Shown here in pieces: positions 42,791 through 52,553 of a DNA stretch of 52,553 nucleotides (positions are counted from its first letter, which is position 1; each line of letters starts with the position of its first letter). The notes under the pieces are model-generated. The model saw only the letters and a program-made list of their open reading frames with translations. It did not search any database and had not been told where the DNA came from. This DNA comes from Streptococcus pseudopneumoniae (GTDB taxonomy: Bacteria > Bacillota > Bacilli > Lactobacillales > Streptococcaceae): positions 1 to 52,553 of the forward strand of contig NZ_JUUO01000067.1 in assembly GCF_001074975.1 (NCBI RefSeq), given 5' to 3'. The position numbers and the translations under genes are program-made.

Positions 42791-44719
42791 ATGGATAAAA
42801 GAGAAGCTTTGCGCACCTTTATGACAGGTGAGAATTTTCACCTTCAGCATTATCTAGGAGCACATAGGGAAGAGCTAAATGGAGAGTACGGTTATACATT
42901 TCGTGTATGGGCTCCCAATGCTCAGGCTGTTCACTTGGTAGGGGATTTCACCAACTGGGTTGAAAATCAAATTCCGATGGAACGAAATGAATTTGGAGTC
43001 TGGGAAGTCTTTACTAGTCTTGCTCAAGAAAGCCAAATTTACAAGTACCATATCACACGTGCAAATGGTCATCAGCTTATGAAGATTGACCCTTTGGCTG
43101 TACGGTATGAGGCACGACCTGGTACTGGGGCTATTTTAACAGAAATTCCAGAGAAAAAATGGAAGGATGGTCTCTGGTTAGCTCGTAGAAAACGCTTGAG
43201 CTTTGAAGAGCGCCCTGTCAATATTTACGAGGCTCATGCTGGCTCTTGGAAGAGAAATCCTGATGGCAGTCCCTATAGTTTTGCTCAATTGAAAGATGAA
43301 CTCATTCCTTACTTGGTTGAGATGAACTATACTCACATTGAGTTTATGCCCTTGATGTCTCACCCTCTCGGTTTGAGTTGGGGTTATCAGCTTATGGGTT
43401 ACTTTGCTTTAGAGCATGCCTATGGTCGTCCTGAAGAATTTCAAGATTTTGTTGAGGAATGTCATTTAAACAATATCGGTGTTATTGTTGACTGGGTACC
43501 TGGTCACTTCACCATTAATGATGATGCCTTAGCCTACTATGATGGGACGCCTACTTTTGAGTACCAGGACCATAATAAGGCTCATAACTACGGTTGGGGC
43601 GCACTCAATTTTGACCTTGGAAAGAATGAAGTCCAGTCTTTCTTGATTTCTAGTATTAAGTTTTGGATTGACTTTTACCATTTGGACGGTATTCGCGTGG
43701 ATGCAGTGAGCAATATGCTCTATCTTGACTACGATGATGCTCCATGGACACCTAATAAAGATGGAGGCAATCTCAACTACGAAGGCTATTATTTCTTAAA
43801 ACGTTTGAATGATGTCATTAAACAAGCTCATCCAGACGTTATGATGATAGCTGAGGAAAGTTCATCAGCTACTCAGATTACTGACACCAAGGATTCAGAT
43901 GGTCTTGGATTTGATTACAAATGGAATATGGGTTGGATGAATGATATCCTCCGATTCTACGAAGAAGACCCAATTTACCGTAAGTATGACTTTAATTTAG
44001 TGACTTTCAGCTTTATGTATGTCTTCAAGGAGAATTATCTCTTACCATTCTCGCACGATGAAGTAGTTCATGGCAAGAAGAGCATGATGCACAAGATGTG
44101 GGGAGATCGTTATAATCAATTCGCAGGCTTGCGCAATCTCTACACTTACCAAATTTGTCACCCAGGTAAAAAATTGCTCTTCATGGGTAGCGAATATGGG
44201 CAATTCCTAGAATGGAAATCTGAAGAACAGTTGGAATGGTCCAACCTAGAAGACCCAATGAATGCTAAGATGAAGGATTTCACTTCTCAGCTAAACCAGT
44301 TTTACAAAGACCATCGCTGTCTGTGGGAAATCGATACTAGCTATGATGGTATTGAAATCATCGATGCGGATAATCGAGACCAGAGTGTCCTTTCCTTCAT
44401 TCGTAAGGGTAAGAAGGATGATATGTTAGTCTGTGTCTTTAATATGGCACCTGTTGAACGAAAAGATTTTACAATCGGACTTCCTGTTGCAGGGATTTAC
44501 GAAGAAGTCTGGAATACTGAGTTAGAAGAGTGGGGCGGTGTTTGGAGAGAGCATAATCAAACTGTGCAAACGCAAGAAGGACTATGGAAAGATTATGAGC
44601 AGACTTTAACATTTACCCTACCGGCTATGGGAGCAAGTGTTTGGAAAATCAAGCGTCGCTTGAAACCTACTAAAACTGTCACAAGTAAAAACCAAAAAGG
44701 AGTAGAAAATGAAGAATGA
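42791..44719 (+). CDS. glgB: 1,4-alpha-glucan branching enzyme
   Basis: The start ATG 42791 has GGGAGG 4 nt upstream; an in-frame ATG at 42779 precedes that site. The 642-residue protein has an N-terminal CBM48 ([21 protein letters not shown]) and the GH13 barrel with nucleophile in [14 protein letters not shown], acid/base in IAEESS and SHDEVVHGK. It moves alpha-1,4 chains to make alpha-1,6 branches in glycogen. First gene of the glgBCDA operon, overlapping glgC by 11 nt. Confidence 0.96.
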   Translation: MDKREALRTFMTGENFHLQHYLGAHREELNGEYGYTFRVWAPNAQAVHLVGDFTNWVENQIPMERNEFGVWEVFTSLAQESQIYKYHITRANGHQLMKIDPLAVRYEARPGTGAILTEIPEKKWKDGLWLARRKRLSFEERPVNIYEAHAGSWKRNPDGSPYSFAQLKDELIPYLVEMNYTHIEFMPLMSHPLGLSWGYQLMGYFALEHAYGRPEEFQDFVEECHLNNIGVIVDWVPGHFTINDDALAYYDGTPTFEYQDHNKAHNYGWGALNFDLGKNEVQSFLISSIKFWIDFYHLDGIRVDAVSNMLYLDYDDAPWTPNKDGGNLNYEGYYFLKRLNDVIKQAHPDVMMIAEESSSATQITDTKDSDGLGFDYKWNMGWMNDILRFYEEDPIYRKYDFNLVTFSFMYVFKENYLLPFSHDEVVHGKKSMMHKMWGDRYNQFAGLRNLYTYQICHPGKKLLFMGSEYGQFLEWKSEEQLEWSNLEDPMNAKMKDFTSQLNQFYKDHRCLWEIDTSYDGIEIIDADNRDQSVLSFIRKGKKDDMLVCVFNMAPVERKDFTIGLPVAGIYEEVWNTELEEWGGVWREHNQTVQTQEGLWKDYEQTLTFTLPAMGASVWKIKRRLKPTKTVTSKNQKGVENEE

Positions 44720-45851
44720 AATGTTAGCTTTGATTCTTGCTGGTGGGCAAGGAACTCGTCTCGGTAAACTCACTCAAAGCATCGCAAAACCAGCTGTGCA
44801 ATTTGGTGGGCGCTACCGTATCATTGACTTTGCTCTTTCAAACTGTGCCAACTCAGGTATCAACAATGTTGGAGTCATTACACAGTACCAACCACTTGCT
44901 CTCAACAACCATATTGGTAACGGTTCAAGCTGGGGACTAGATGGTATCAATTCTGGTGTCTCTATTCTTCAACCTTATTCTGCAAGTGAAGGAAATCGTT
45001 GGTTTGAGGGGACAAGCCATGCTATTTACCAAAATATTGATTATATCGACAGTGTTAATCCTGAGTATGTTTTGATTCTGTCTGGAGACCACATCTACAA
45101 AATGGACTATGATGATATGCTCCAGTCTCACAAGGATAATAATGCTAGTTTGACAGTAGCAGTTCTTGATGTTCCCCTTAAAGAAGCAAGTCGTTTTGGA
45201 ATCATGAACACAGATGCAAATAACCGCATTGTTGAATTTGAAGAAAAACCAGCTCAACCTAAATCTACCAAAGCTTCTATGGGGATTTATATCTTTGATT
45301 GGCAACGTCTCCGCAATATGCTTGTTGCTGCTGAAAAGAGCAAGGTTGACATGTCAGACTTTGGTAAGAATGTCATTCCAAATTACCTTGAGTCAGGTGA
45401 AAGTGTCTATGCCTATGAATTTAGTGGTTACTGGAAAGATGTCGGTACGATTGAGTCACTTTGGGAAGCGAACATGGAGTATATTTCTCCAGAAAATGCC
45501 TTAGATAGCCGTAACCGTCAATGGAAGATTTATTCAAGAAATTTGATTTCACCACCAAACTTCCTCGGGGCAAATGCTGATGTGGAAGACTCATTAGTTG
45601 TAGACGGATGTTTCGTTGATGGAACTGTTAAACATTCTATCCTTTCAACAGGCGCGCAAGTTCGCGAAGGGGCGGAAGTTGTTGATTCAGTTATCATGAG
45701 TGGAGCTATCATTGGTCAAGGAGCTAAGATTAAACGTGCCATTATTGGTGAAGGTGCAATTATTTCTGACGGTGTCGAAATTGATGGAACAGATGAAGTA
45801 CAAGTTGTAGGATATGATGAAGTAGTGGGGGTAGCAACAGATGAAGATTGA
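44709..45851 (+). CDS. glgC: Glucose-1-phosphate adenylyltransferase, catalytic subunit
   Basis: The 380-residue protein begins with the pyrophosphorylase signature [17 protein letters not shown] and has [10 protein letters not shown] and the C-terminal left-handed beta-helix (about 280-380). It makes ADP-glucose from glucose-1-phosphate and ATP. AAAGGAG inside glgB precedes the ATG. It works with GlgD as a two-subunit enzyme, as known in Firmicutes, and overlaps glgD by 11 nt. Confidence 0.96.
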   Translation: MKNEMLALILAGGQGTRLGKLTQSIAKPAVQFGGRYRIIDFALSNCANSGINNVGVITQYQPLALNNHIGNGSSWGLDGINSGVSILQPYSASEGNRWFEGTSHAIYQNIDYIDSVNPEYVLILSGDHIYKMDYDDMLQSHKDNNASLTVAVLDVPLKEASRFGIMNTDANNRIVEFEEKPAQPKSTKASMGIYIFDWQRLRNMLVAAEKSKVDMSDFGKNVIPNYLESGESVYAYEFSGYWKDVGTIESLWEANMEYISPENALDSRNRQWKIYSRNLISPPNFLGANADVEDSLVVDGCFVDGTVKHSILSTGAQVREGAEVVDSVIMSGAIIGQGAKIKRAIIGEGAIISDGVEIDGTDEVQVVGYDEVVGVATDED

Positions 45852-46980
45852 TAAATATTCTGCCATTTTAGGAAACACAGTTGGTTTTCACGATATGGCG
45901 ACATTGACAGACCACCGTCCAGTAGCTAGTTTGCCATTTGGTGGGAAATATCGCTTGATCGACTTCCCACTTTCAAGTCTTGCTAATGCAGGTGTTCGTA
46001 GTGTCTTTGGTATTTTCCAACAGGATAATATCAGCTCAGTCTTTGACCATATTCGTTCTGGACGTGAGTGGGGCTTGTCAACCCTTCTTAGTCACTATTA
46101 TCTAGGGATTTACAATACCCGTGTGGAAAGTAGCACAGTTGGAAAAGAATACTACCAACAGTTGCTTACTTATTTGAAACGTTCTGGCTCAAACCAAACA
46201 GTTTCACTCAACTGTGATGTTCTGATTAATATTGATTTGAATCAAGTATTCCATCTACACAGTACAACAAAAGGGCCTATCACTGTAGTTTATAAAAAAC
46301 TACCTAAAAAAGACATTTCAGAAGTAAATGCAATCTTGGACGTAGATGAAACAGATCATGTTCGTTCTCATAAACTCTTTGATGGCAAATCAACAGATGA
46401 AGTTTACAATATGTCCACAGATATCTTTGTCGTTGACACACCTTGGTTGATTGAACGTTTAGAAGAAGAAGCTAAGAAAGAACATCCAGAGAAATTGCGC
46501 TATGTACTACGTGATTTGGCTGCAAAAGAAGGGGCTTTTGCCTACGAATACACAGGTTATCTGGCAAATATTCATTCTGTAGAGTCTTATTACCAAGCTA
46601 ACAAAGATATGCTTGAATCTCAAAAATTTTACTCTCTCTTTACTCCAAACCAAAAGATTTATACAAAGGTTAAGAATGAAGAACCAACTTACTACGCTAA
46701 CACATCTAAGGTAAGCACTTCTCAGTTTGCTTCTGGTAGTATCATTGAAGGTCAAGTGGCTAATTCTGTCTTATCACGTAATATTCATGTTCACAAGGAT
46801 AGCTTGGTTAAAGATAGCCTACTCTTCCCTCGTGTTGTGATTGGAGAAGGAGCTCAGGTCGAATATGCTATCTTGGACAAGGGTGTGGAAGTTGCGGATG
46901 GCGTTGTGATTCGAGGAACGGCAGAGCATCCAGTTGTCGTTAAGAAAGATGCTAAAGTAACAGAGGATATTCATTCATGA
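45841..46980 (+). CDS. glgD: Glucose-1-phosphate adenylyltransferase, GlgD regulatory subunit
   Basis: The 379-residue GlgC homologue has lost the nucleotide loop: where GlgC has LAGGQGTRL, it reads [18 protein letters not shown]. It keeps the [19 protein letters not shown] region and the C-terminal beta-helix. In Firmicutes GlgD raises the activity of GlgC in a heteromer. The start overlaps the glgC end (ATGAAGAT) and the stop overlaps glgA by 4 nt, so subunits should be made in similar amounts. Confidence 0.94.
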   Translation: MKIDKYSAILGNTVGFHDMATLTDHRPVASLPFGGKYRLIDFPLSSLANAGVRSVFGIFQQDNISSVFDHIRSGREWGLSTLLSHYYLGIYNTRVESSTVGKEYYQQLLTYLKRSGSNQTVSLNCDVLINIDLNQVFHLHSTTKGPITVVYKKLPKKDISEVNAILDVDETDHVRSHKLFDGKSTDEVYNMSTDIFVVDTPWLIERLEEEAKKEHPEKLRYVLRDLAAKEGAFAYEYTGYLANIHSVESYYQANKDMLESQKFYSLFTPNQKIYTKVKNEEPTYYANTSKVSTSQFASGSIIEGQVANSVLSRNIHVHKDSLVKDSLLFPRVVIGEGAQVEYAILDKGVEVADGVVIRGTAEHPVVVKKDAKVTEDIHS

Positions 46981-48410
46981 AAATTTTATTTGTAGCAGCA
47001 GAGGGTGCACCCTTTTCAAAAACAGGTGGTTTGGGAGACGTCATTGGTGCTCTTCCCAAATCACTGGTAAAAGCTGGACATGAAGTTGCAGTGATTTTAC
47101 CCTACTATGACATGGTAGAGGCTAAATTTGGAAATCAGGTTGAAGATGTTCTTCATTTTGAGGTGAGTGTTGGTTGGCGCAGACAGTACTGTGGGATTAA
47201 GAAAACAGTCTTAAACAGTGTAACCTTCTACTTTATTGACAACCAATATTATTTCTTCCGCGGTCATGTTTACGGTGATTTTGATGACGGAGAACGCTTT
47301 GCTTTCTTCCAACTTGCTGCCGTTGAGGCTATGGAAAGAATTGACTTTATCCCTGACCTTCTCCATGTTCATGACTACCATACAGCTATGATTCCGTTCT
47401 TGTTAAAGGAAAAATACCGTTGGATTCAAGCCTATCAAGGAATTAAAACTGTTTTAACCATTCATAATTTGGAATTCCAAGGACAGTTTTCTGAAGGAAT
47501 GTTGTGGGATTTGTTTGGAGTTGGCTTTGAGCGTTATGCTGATGGCACCCTTCGCTGGAACAACTGTCTGAACTGGATGAAGGCTGGTATTCTTTACGCA
47601 GACCGTGTTTCAACCGTTTCACCTAGCTATGCTCATGAAATTATGACCAGCCAGTTCGGATGTAACTTGGATCAGATTCTTCGAATGGAGTCTGGTAAAG
47701 TTTCTGGTATCGTGAATGGGATTGATGCTGATTTGTATAATCCTCAGACGGATACCCTTTTAGACTATCATTTTAGTCAGGAAGATTTGTCTGGAAAAGC
47801 CCAGAATAAGGCAAAATTACAAGAGAGAGTTGGTTTGCCAGTTAGATCTGACGTTCCATTGGTGGGAATTGTTTCTCGTTTGACACGTCAAAAAGGTTTT
47901 GATGTGGTGGTGGAAGGTCTGCACCATATCTTGCAAGAAGATGTTCAGATTGTTCTTTTGGGAACTGGCGATTCTGCCTTTGAAGGAGCTTTCTCATGGT
48001 TTGCTCAGATTTATCCTGATAAGCTATCATCTAATATCACTTTTGATGTCAAACTAGCTCAAGAAATCTACGCTGCCTGTGACCTCTTCCTCATGCCGAG
48101 TCGTTTTGAACCGTGTGGCTTGTCTCAAATGATGGCTATGCGTTACGGAACCTTGCCATTAGTCCATGAAGTTGGTGGATTGCGAGATACCGTTCAAGCC
48201 TTTAATCCGATTGAAGGAAGCGGTACTGGCTTTAGCTTTGACAATCTATCTCCTTATTGGTTAAATTGGACTTTCCAAACAGCTTTGGACTTGTATAGAA
48301 ACCATCCAGACATTTGGAGAAATCTACAAAAACAAGCTATGGAGTGTGATTTCTCATGGGATACAGCCTGCAAGTCATACCTTGACTTGTACCATAGTTT
48401 AGTTGATTAA
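46977..48410 (+). CDS. glgA: Glycogen synthase (ADP-glucose)
   Basis: The 477-residue GT5 protein begins [20 protein letters not shown] with the KTGGLGDV motif (Lys15) that binds ADP-glucose. It has [25 protein letters not shown] and the C-terminal [14 protein letters not shown] motif near the catalytic Glu. It extends alpha-1,4 chains that GlgB branches. It is the last gene of the operon; no glycogen phosphorylase gene is in the window. Confidence 0.96.
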   Translation: MKILFVAAEGAPFSKTGGLGDVIGALPKSLVKAGHEVAVILPYYDMVEAKFGNQVEDVLHFEVSVGWRRQYCGIKKTVLNSVTFYFIDNQYYFFRGHVYGDFDDGERFAFFQLAAVEAMERIDFIPDLLHVHDYHTAMIPFLLKEKYRWIQAYQGIKTVLTIHNLEFQGQFSEGMLWDLFGVGFERYADGTLRWNNCLNWMKAGILYADRVSTVSPSYAHEIMTSQFGCNLDQILRMESGKVSGIVNGIDADLYNPQTDTLLDYHFSQEDLSGKAQNKAKLQERVGLPVRSDVPLVGIVSRLTRQKGFDVVVEGLHHILQEDVQIVLLGTGDSAFEGAFSWFAQIYPDKLSSNITFDVKLAQEIYAACDLFLMPSRFEPCGLSQMMAMRYGTLPLVHEVGGLRDTVQAFNPIEGSGTGFSFDNLSPYWLNWTFQTALDLYRNHPDIWRNLQKQAMECDFSWDTACKSYLDLYHSLVD

Positions 48411-48415
48411 TAGAT

Positions 48416-48445
48416 AAAATCGTATGATGACTTCATACGATTTTT
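48416..48445 (+). terminator. Terminator of the glg operon
   Basis: AAATCGTATGA-TGACT-TCATACGATTT stem with T run (48417-48445). Confidence 0.88.
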
Positions 48446-48454
48446 GGGCTATTT

Positions 48455-48560
48455 ATACTCTTCGAAAATCTCTTCAAACCGCATCAACGTCGCCTTGTCG
48501 TACTCAAGTACAGCCTACGGCTAGTTTCCTAGTTTGTTCTTTGATTTTCATTGAGTATTA
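48455..48560 (-). repeat. BOX element, boxA-boxC form without boxB
   Basis: The ends TATACTCTTCGAAAATC and GATTTTCATTGAGTATTA are the termini of pneumococcal BOX repeats, here in reverse orientation (boxA at the right). The middle (CGTCGCCTTGTCGTA... CAGCCTACGGCTAGTTTCC) is boxC and boxA text with no boxB copy. At 106 bp it fits an A-C unit. It lies between the glg terminator and the phosphatase gene and could affect the latter's expression. Confidence 0.88.
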
Positions 48561-48573
48561 GAGAGGAGAAATT

Positions 48574-49218
48574 ATGTCTCAAGTAAAAGGCTTGTGTGTT
48601 ATGGATGTTGATGGAACTTTAATCTTAGAAGAAGTGATTGATTTGTTGGGAAGAGAGGTAGGTCGTGAGGAGGAAATTTCGCAGATTACAAGTCGGGCAA
48701 TGCGAGGAGAGATAGACTTTGAAAGCAGTTTAAGAAAAAGAGTTTCCTTGTTGGAAGGCCTTCCTATTTCGGTCTTTGATAAAGTCTGTAACTCTATTTA
48801 TCTATCGCCAAATGCCCAAGAATTCATCTCTATTCTCCAAAAGAATGGTATCCTTGTCGGTCTAGTGTCCGGTGGTTTTACACCAATAGTTGATAGATTA
48901 GCAAAATCCCTCGGTATTGCCTATTTCTCTGCCAATAAACTTGAAGTCAAAGACGGTCTTGTGACAGGAAAATTAGTCGGACAAATTATCAGTCCCGAGG
49001 TTAAAAAAGAGACTCTGGAACAATGGAGAAAGGAACTAAAACTTCCTAAAGAAAGCACAGTTGCAATCGGTGATGGTGCTAATGATTTATTCATGTTGAA
49101 GTCGGCGGGATTAGGAATCGCCTTTTGTGCCAAAGAAGTACTCAAAAAAGAAATACCGATTCATGTTGATAAGAGGGATTTTTTAGAAGTACTTCCTTTG
49201 ATTGACTGTTTAGAATGA
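48574..49218 (+). CDS. HAD-family phosphatase, SerB-like
   Basis: The 214-residue protein has HAD motif I MDVDGTL (Asp nucleophile near residue 10), motif II SGG in [14 protein letters not shown], and motif [17 protein letters not shown], in the arrangement of phosphoserine phosphatases (HAD-IB). The substrate could be phosphoserine or another small phosphoester. It overlaps the open frame of the glycerate kinase region, so both share a transcript, and both act near 3-carbon acids of lower glycolysis and serine metabolism. RBS GAGAGGAG. Confidence 0.85.
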   Translation: MSQVKGLCVMDVDGTLILEEVIDLLGREVGREEEISQITSRAMRGEIDFESSLRKRVSLLEGLPISVFDKVCNSIYLSPNAQEFISILQKNGILVGLVSGGFTPIVDRLAKSLGIAYFSANKLEVKDGLVTGKLVGQIISPEVKKETLEQWRKELKLPKESTVAIGDGANDLFMLKSAGLGIAFCAKEVLKKEIPIHVDKRDFLEVLPLIDCLE

Positions 49219-49226
49219 GGGAAAAT

Positions 49227-50342
49227 ATGAAGATTGTAATTGCACCAGATTCGTTTAAGGAAAGCTTGTCCGCTCAACAGGTAGCTGAAGCAATAAAAAG
49301 AGGCTTCCAACAATCGATAGCAGATGTAGAATGTCTCCTCTGCCCTGTTGGTGATGGTGGCGAAGGTACTGTTGATGCTATTCGACATTCTCTTGACCTA
49401 GAAGAAAAATGGATCCAAGTTACAGGACCTTTTGGACAAAAAGAAGCCATGCGCTATTTTCAAAAAGGGGAACTGGCACTCTTTGAAGTTGCCGACTTGG
49501 TTGGCCTTGGAAAGATTCCGCTAGAGAAACGAAATCCACTTCAAATCCAAACTTGTGGAATTGGAGAGTTGATTCGCCATCTCGTTGCTCAAGGGATTAA
49601 AGATATCCATATTGGCGTTGGTGGTACGGCTAGTAATGACGGAGGACTGGGGATTGCTGCTGGTTTGGGTTATCGATTTTATGATAGGGATGGAAATGTC
49701 TTGCCTGCATGCGGTCAATCCTTACTAAAATTAGCTTCTGTTTCAACAGAAAATTGCTATGAAATTCCTGAAGGAGTTCAAATTAATATTTTAGCAGATG
49801 TTGTGAGTCCCTTGTGTGGTCATCAATGGGCAACCTCTACTTTTGGAAAACAAAAAGGCCTAGATCATACTAAGTTTGAGACCGTGGATCAGGCAATTCA
49901 AGATTTTTATGGAAAAGTTTCACCTGCAACATTGGAAATTAAAGGAGCAGGAGCTGGTGGAGGCATTGCTGGTGACTTGTGTGCCTTTGCTCAGGCCAAT
50001 ATTGTGTCTGGTATTGATACCTGCTTGAACTTAATCAACTTTGATAAGAAAGTGGCATATGCTGACTTGGTTATTGTTGGAGAAGGAAGGCTAGATCGTC
50101 AAAGTTTAGCAGGTAAAGCGCCTATAGGTGTTACAAAAAGAACCCCTGCCGGAGTTCCTGTGATTGCTATTTGCGGTAGTCTTGCTGAAGATTTACCTCC
50201 CTTACCATTTGAAAATATCCAAGCGGCCTTTTCTATTTTGGAGAAATGCGAACCTTTGGAAGATAGTTTGAAAAATGCCAGTCTCTATCTGGAGCACACG
50301 GCTGCCAATATTGGGCGTTTATTAAGTATGCGCAATATTTAG
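49227..50342 (+). CDS. glxK: Glycerate kinase (GarK/GlxK family)
   Basis: The start ATG 49227 ([20 protein letters not shown], the family N-terminus) has GAGGGA upstream, which favours it over ATG 49215. The 371-residue protein has [30 protein letters not shown] and [15 protein letters not shown], conserved in type II glycerate kinases. It converts glycerate to phosphoglycerate, feeding enolase just downstream in the pathway and in the chromosome. Its end overlaps the convergent YueI gene by 4 nt. Confidence 0.92.
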   Translation: MKIVIAPDSFKESLSAQQVAEAIKRGFQQSIADVECLLCPVGDGGEGTVDAIRHSLDLEEKWIQVTGPFGQKEAMRYFQKGELALFEVADLVGLGKIPLEKRNPLQIQTCGIGELIRHLVAQGIKDIHIGVGGTASNDGGLGIAAGLGYRFYDRDGNVLPACGQSLLKLASVSTENCYEIPEGVQINILADVVSPLCGHQWATSTFGKQKGLDHTKFETVDQAIQDFYGKVSPATLEIKGAGAGGGIAGDLCAFAQANIVSGIDTCLNLINFDKKVAYADLVIVGEGRLDRQSLAGKAPIGVTKRTPAGVPVIAICGSLAEDLPPLPFENIQAAFSILEKCEPLEDSLKNASLYLEHTAANIGRLLSMRNI

Positions 50343-50785
50343 CCAAACCATTTCTTCCATAAGGATGTTTTGGCTGGTTCTTCCTTTTTAACTTCCCAAA
50401 GTTTAGCAAAAGCAAGTCGAAGGTCCTTTTCTTCTACTTGAACTGGTGCATTACTATGGATAATCAGGCCAAAAGGAGAAGAAGTATGCTCTTCAGATAC
50501 TATGGTTGCTTGACTATTCGTTTCTTTTGCTTCTTTTAAGTAGAAAACTTGCTTATCAAATTCGATATTTGGCGAAATCTTCACAAATAGTGGCTCTGCC
50601 TTTTCCTGAAGGTTTTCTAAAATAGATAAAAAGCCTTTTTCTAGCTGAGGGCTATTTGCCGTGTCAATATCTGCATATCCAAGAACTCTTTCCTCAAAAG
50701 TACCAAGATAGCGTCTTTGCTCATCCGGATTTAATTTTGACCCACCATGAGCTTTTTCAAGTAATTGTTTTGATAAATCTGTCAT
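50339..50785 (-). CDS. YueI-family (DUF1694) protein
   Basis: The 148-residue protein begins [20 protein letters not shown], then [18 protein letters not shown], the conserved YueI start, and ends with a Lys/Trp-rich tail. No signal peptide. Function unknown, although the fold resembles ribosomal L7Ae-type proteins in some family members. Its -10 box lies 6 nt before the ATG, predicting a leaderless mRNA. Convergent with the glycerate kinase gene. Confidence 0.83.
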   Translation of the reverse strand: MTDLSKQLLEKAHGGSKLNPDEQRRYLGTFEERVLGYADIDTANSPQLEKGFLSILENLQEKAEPLFVKISPNIEFDKQVFYLKEAKETNSQATIVSEEHTSSPFGLIIHSNAPVQVEEKDLRLAFAKLWEVKKEEPAKTSLWKKWFG

Positions 50786-50800
50786 AAAAACAGTATATCA
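50786..50800 (-). promoter_or_regulatory. Extended -10 promoter giving a predicted leaderless YueI mRNA
   Basis: On the minus strand TGA-TATACT (50800 to 50792) is followed by GTTTTT (6 nt) and the ATG at 50785. There is no ribosome site in between, as at tex, ABC-F and ligA. Confidence 0.7.
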
Positions 50801-50882
50801 TAAAAGTTAGAATAAAACAGACAAAAAGAAAGCGATTACTTTATAAAGTTAAGGAAAATTTGCACAAAGATAACGTTTTTTC

Positions 50883-50911
50883 TTGAAAAAGGAGGGTATT
50901 TAAGGTATTAT
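50883..50911 (+). promoter_or_regulatory. Promoter of eno
   Basis: TTGAAA (50883-50888), a 17-bp spacer and TATTAT (50906-50911) lie upstream of a leader with AAGGAG before ATG 50951. Confidence 0.75.
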
Positions 50912-50947
50912 AGAGGTGTAAAAAATTTTAACTCATAAGGAGAGTAA

Positions 50948-52278
<1,331 letters not shown>

Positions 52279-52296
52279 CCTGAACCTTGAAATTCA

Positions 52297-52553
52297 GGCT
52301 CTTTGTCAACTGTAGTGGGTTGAAGAAAAGCTAAGATCTAGAAAGGACACATTTCGTCCTTTCTTTTTTGATGTTCAGAGCGATAAAAATCCTTTTTTTG
52401 AAGTTTTCAAAGTTTCGAAATCCAAATGCATTTCGCTTGATAAGTTTGATGAGATTATTAGTCGCTTCTAATTTGGCGTTAGAATAGGGAAGTTGAAGGG
52501 CGTTGACGATTTTCTCTTTGTCCTTTAGAAAGGTTTTAAAGACAGTCTGAAAA
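52297..52553 (-). mobile_element. IS1167-type (ISL3 family) insertion sequence, partial
   Basis: The inverted repeat GGCTCTTTGTCAACTGTAGT begins at 52297. On the minus strand a transposase frame is open from the window edge to TAG at 52331-52333, with SNAKLEATNNLIKLIKRNAF and FKKRIFIALNIKKE, the C-terminal DDE end of ISL3-family transposases. The element continues right of the window, so its integrity is unknown. Confidence 0.88.

Noticed and set aside
50865..50885. cre-like AGATAACGTTTTTT before eno
   Set aside because: Four mismatches to the consensus; constitutive high expression of enolase is more likely.

Overview
The window looks like a chromosome segment of a mitis-group Streptococcus (S. 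mitis, S. oralis or S. pneumoniae-like). The reasons are low G+C, strong Shine-Dalgarno sites, extended -10 promoters, a pneumococcal-type BOX repeat (48455-48560), fragments resembling IS630-Spn1 and IS1167 at the two edges, and core proteins (Tex, LigA, Eno, Pgm, Bta, glycogen operon) that read like pneumococcal orthologues. The species is an inference.

Region 1 (1 to about 11.3 kb) is accessory DNA: part of a Tn5252-like integrative element of the kind that forms the backbone of pneumococcal pathogenicity island 1. After an IS630 end and a gene remnant comes a candidate defence cargo: an RloC/PrrC-like ABC-type ATPase with a zinc-hook CxxC, plus a small partner gene. Then follow a self-cleaving XRE-S24 repressor with a Y-family polymerase, a YolD-like protein and a small protein (a UmuDC-like mutagenesis cassette); a structured oriT-like region with two MobC-like proteins and a MOBP relaxase; a small Cro/C1 regulator; and a SHOCT-like peptide with a large serine recombinase at the right end. 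No conjugation channel genes are in view, so this part looks mobilizable or is the end of a larger element.

Region 2 (11.3-18.8 kb) is variable flank: an acidic unknown protein, a frameshifted ADP-ribosylglycohydrolase, a lipid kinase, a nucleotidyltransferase-like protein, a CcpA-controlled neopullulanase-type GH13, small unknowns, an alpha/beta hydrolase and a MazE-Doc toxin-antitoxin pair.

Region 3 (18.8-39.9 kb) is mostly core: a permease pair, a GT2-DUF1919 fusion, tex-sprT, a PspC protein, a Bce-type antimicrobial-peptide ABC transporter behind a four-half-site operator, a VIT transporter, a two-component system, bta, pgm, an ABC-F protein with an Rgg regulator, a frameshifted MFS transporter, and ligA.

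Region 4 (40.0-52.6 kb) is glycogen metabolism: pulA, then the overlapping operon glgB-glgC-glgD-glgA behind a promoter with a cre site, followed by a HAD phosphatase, glycerate kinase, a YueI-family gene and enolase, ending in an IS1167-type element.

The most unusual signal runs across the core. Four genes (tex, the ABC-F gene, ligA and the YueI gene) have a TGn-extended -10 box ending exactly 6 nt before the ATG, which predicts leaderless mRNAs starting at the A of the start codon. Other leads are the RloC-like cassette, the paired GTTAWTAAAC operators at the mutagenesis cassette, the oriT hairpins and two homopolymer frameshifts.
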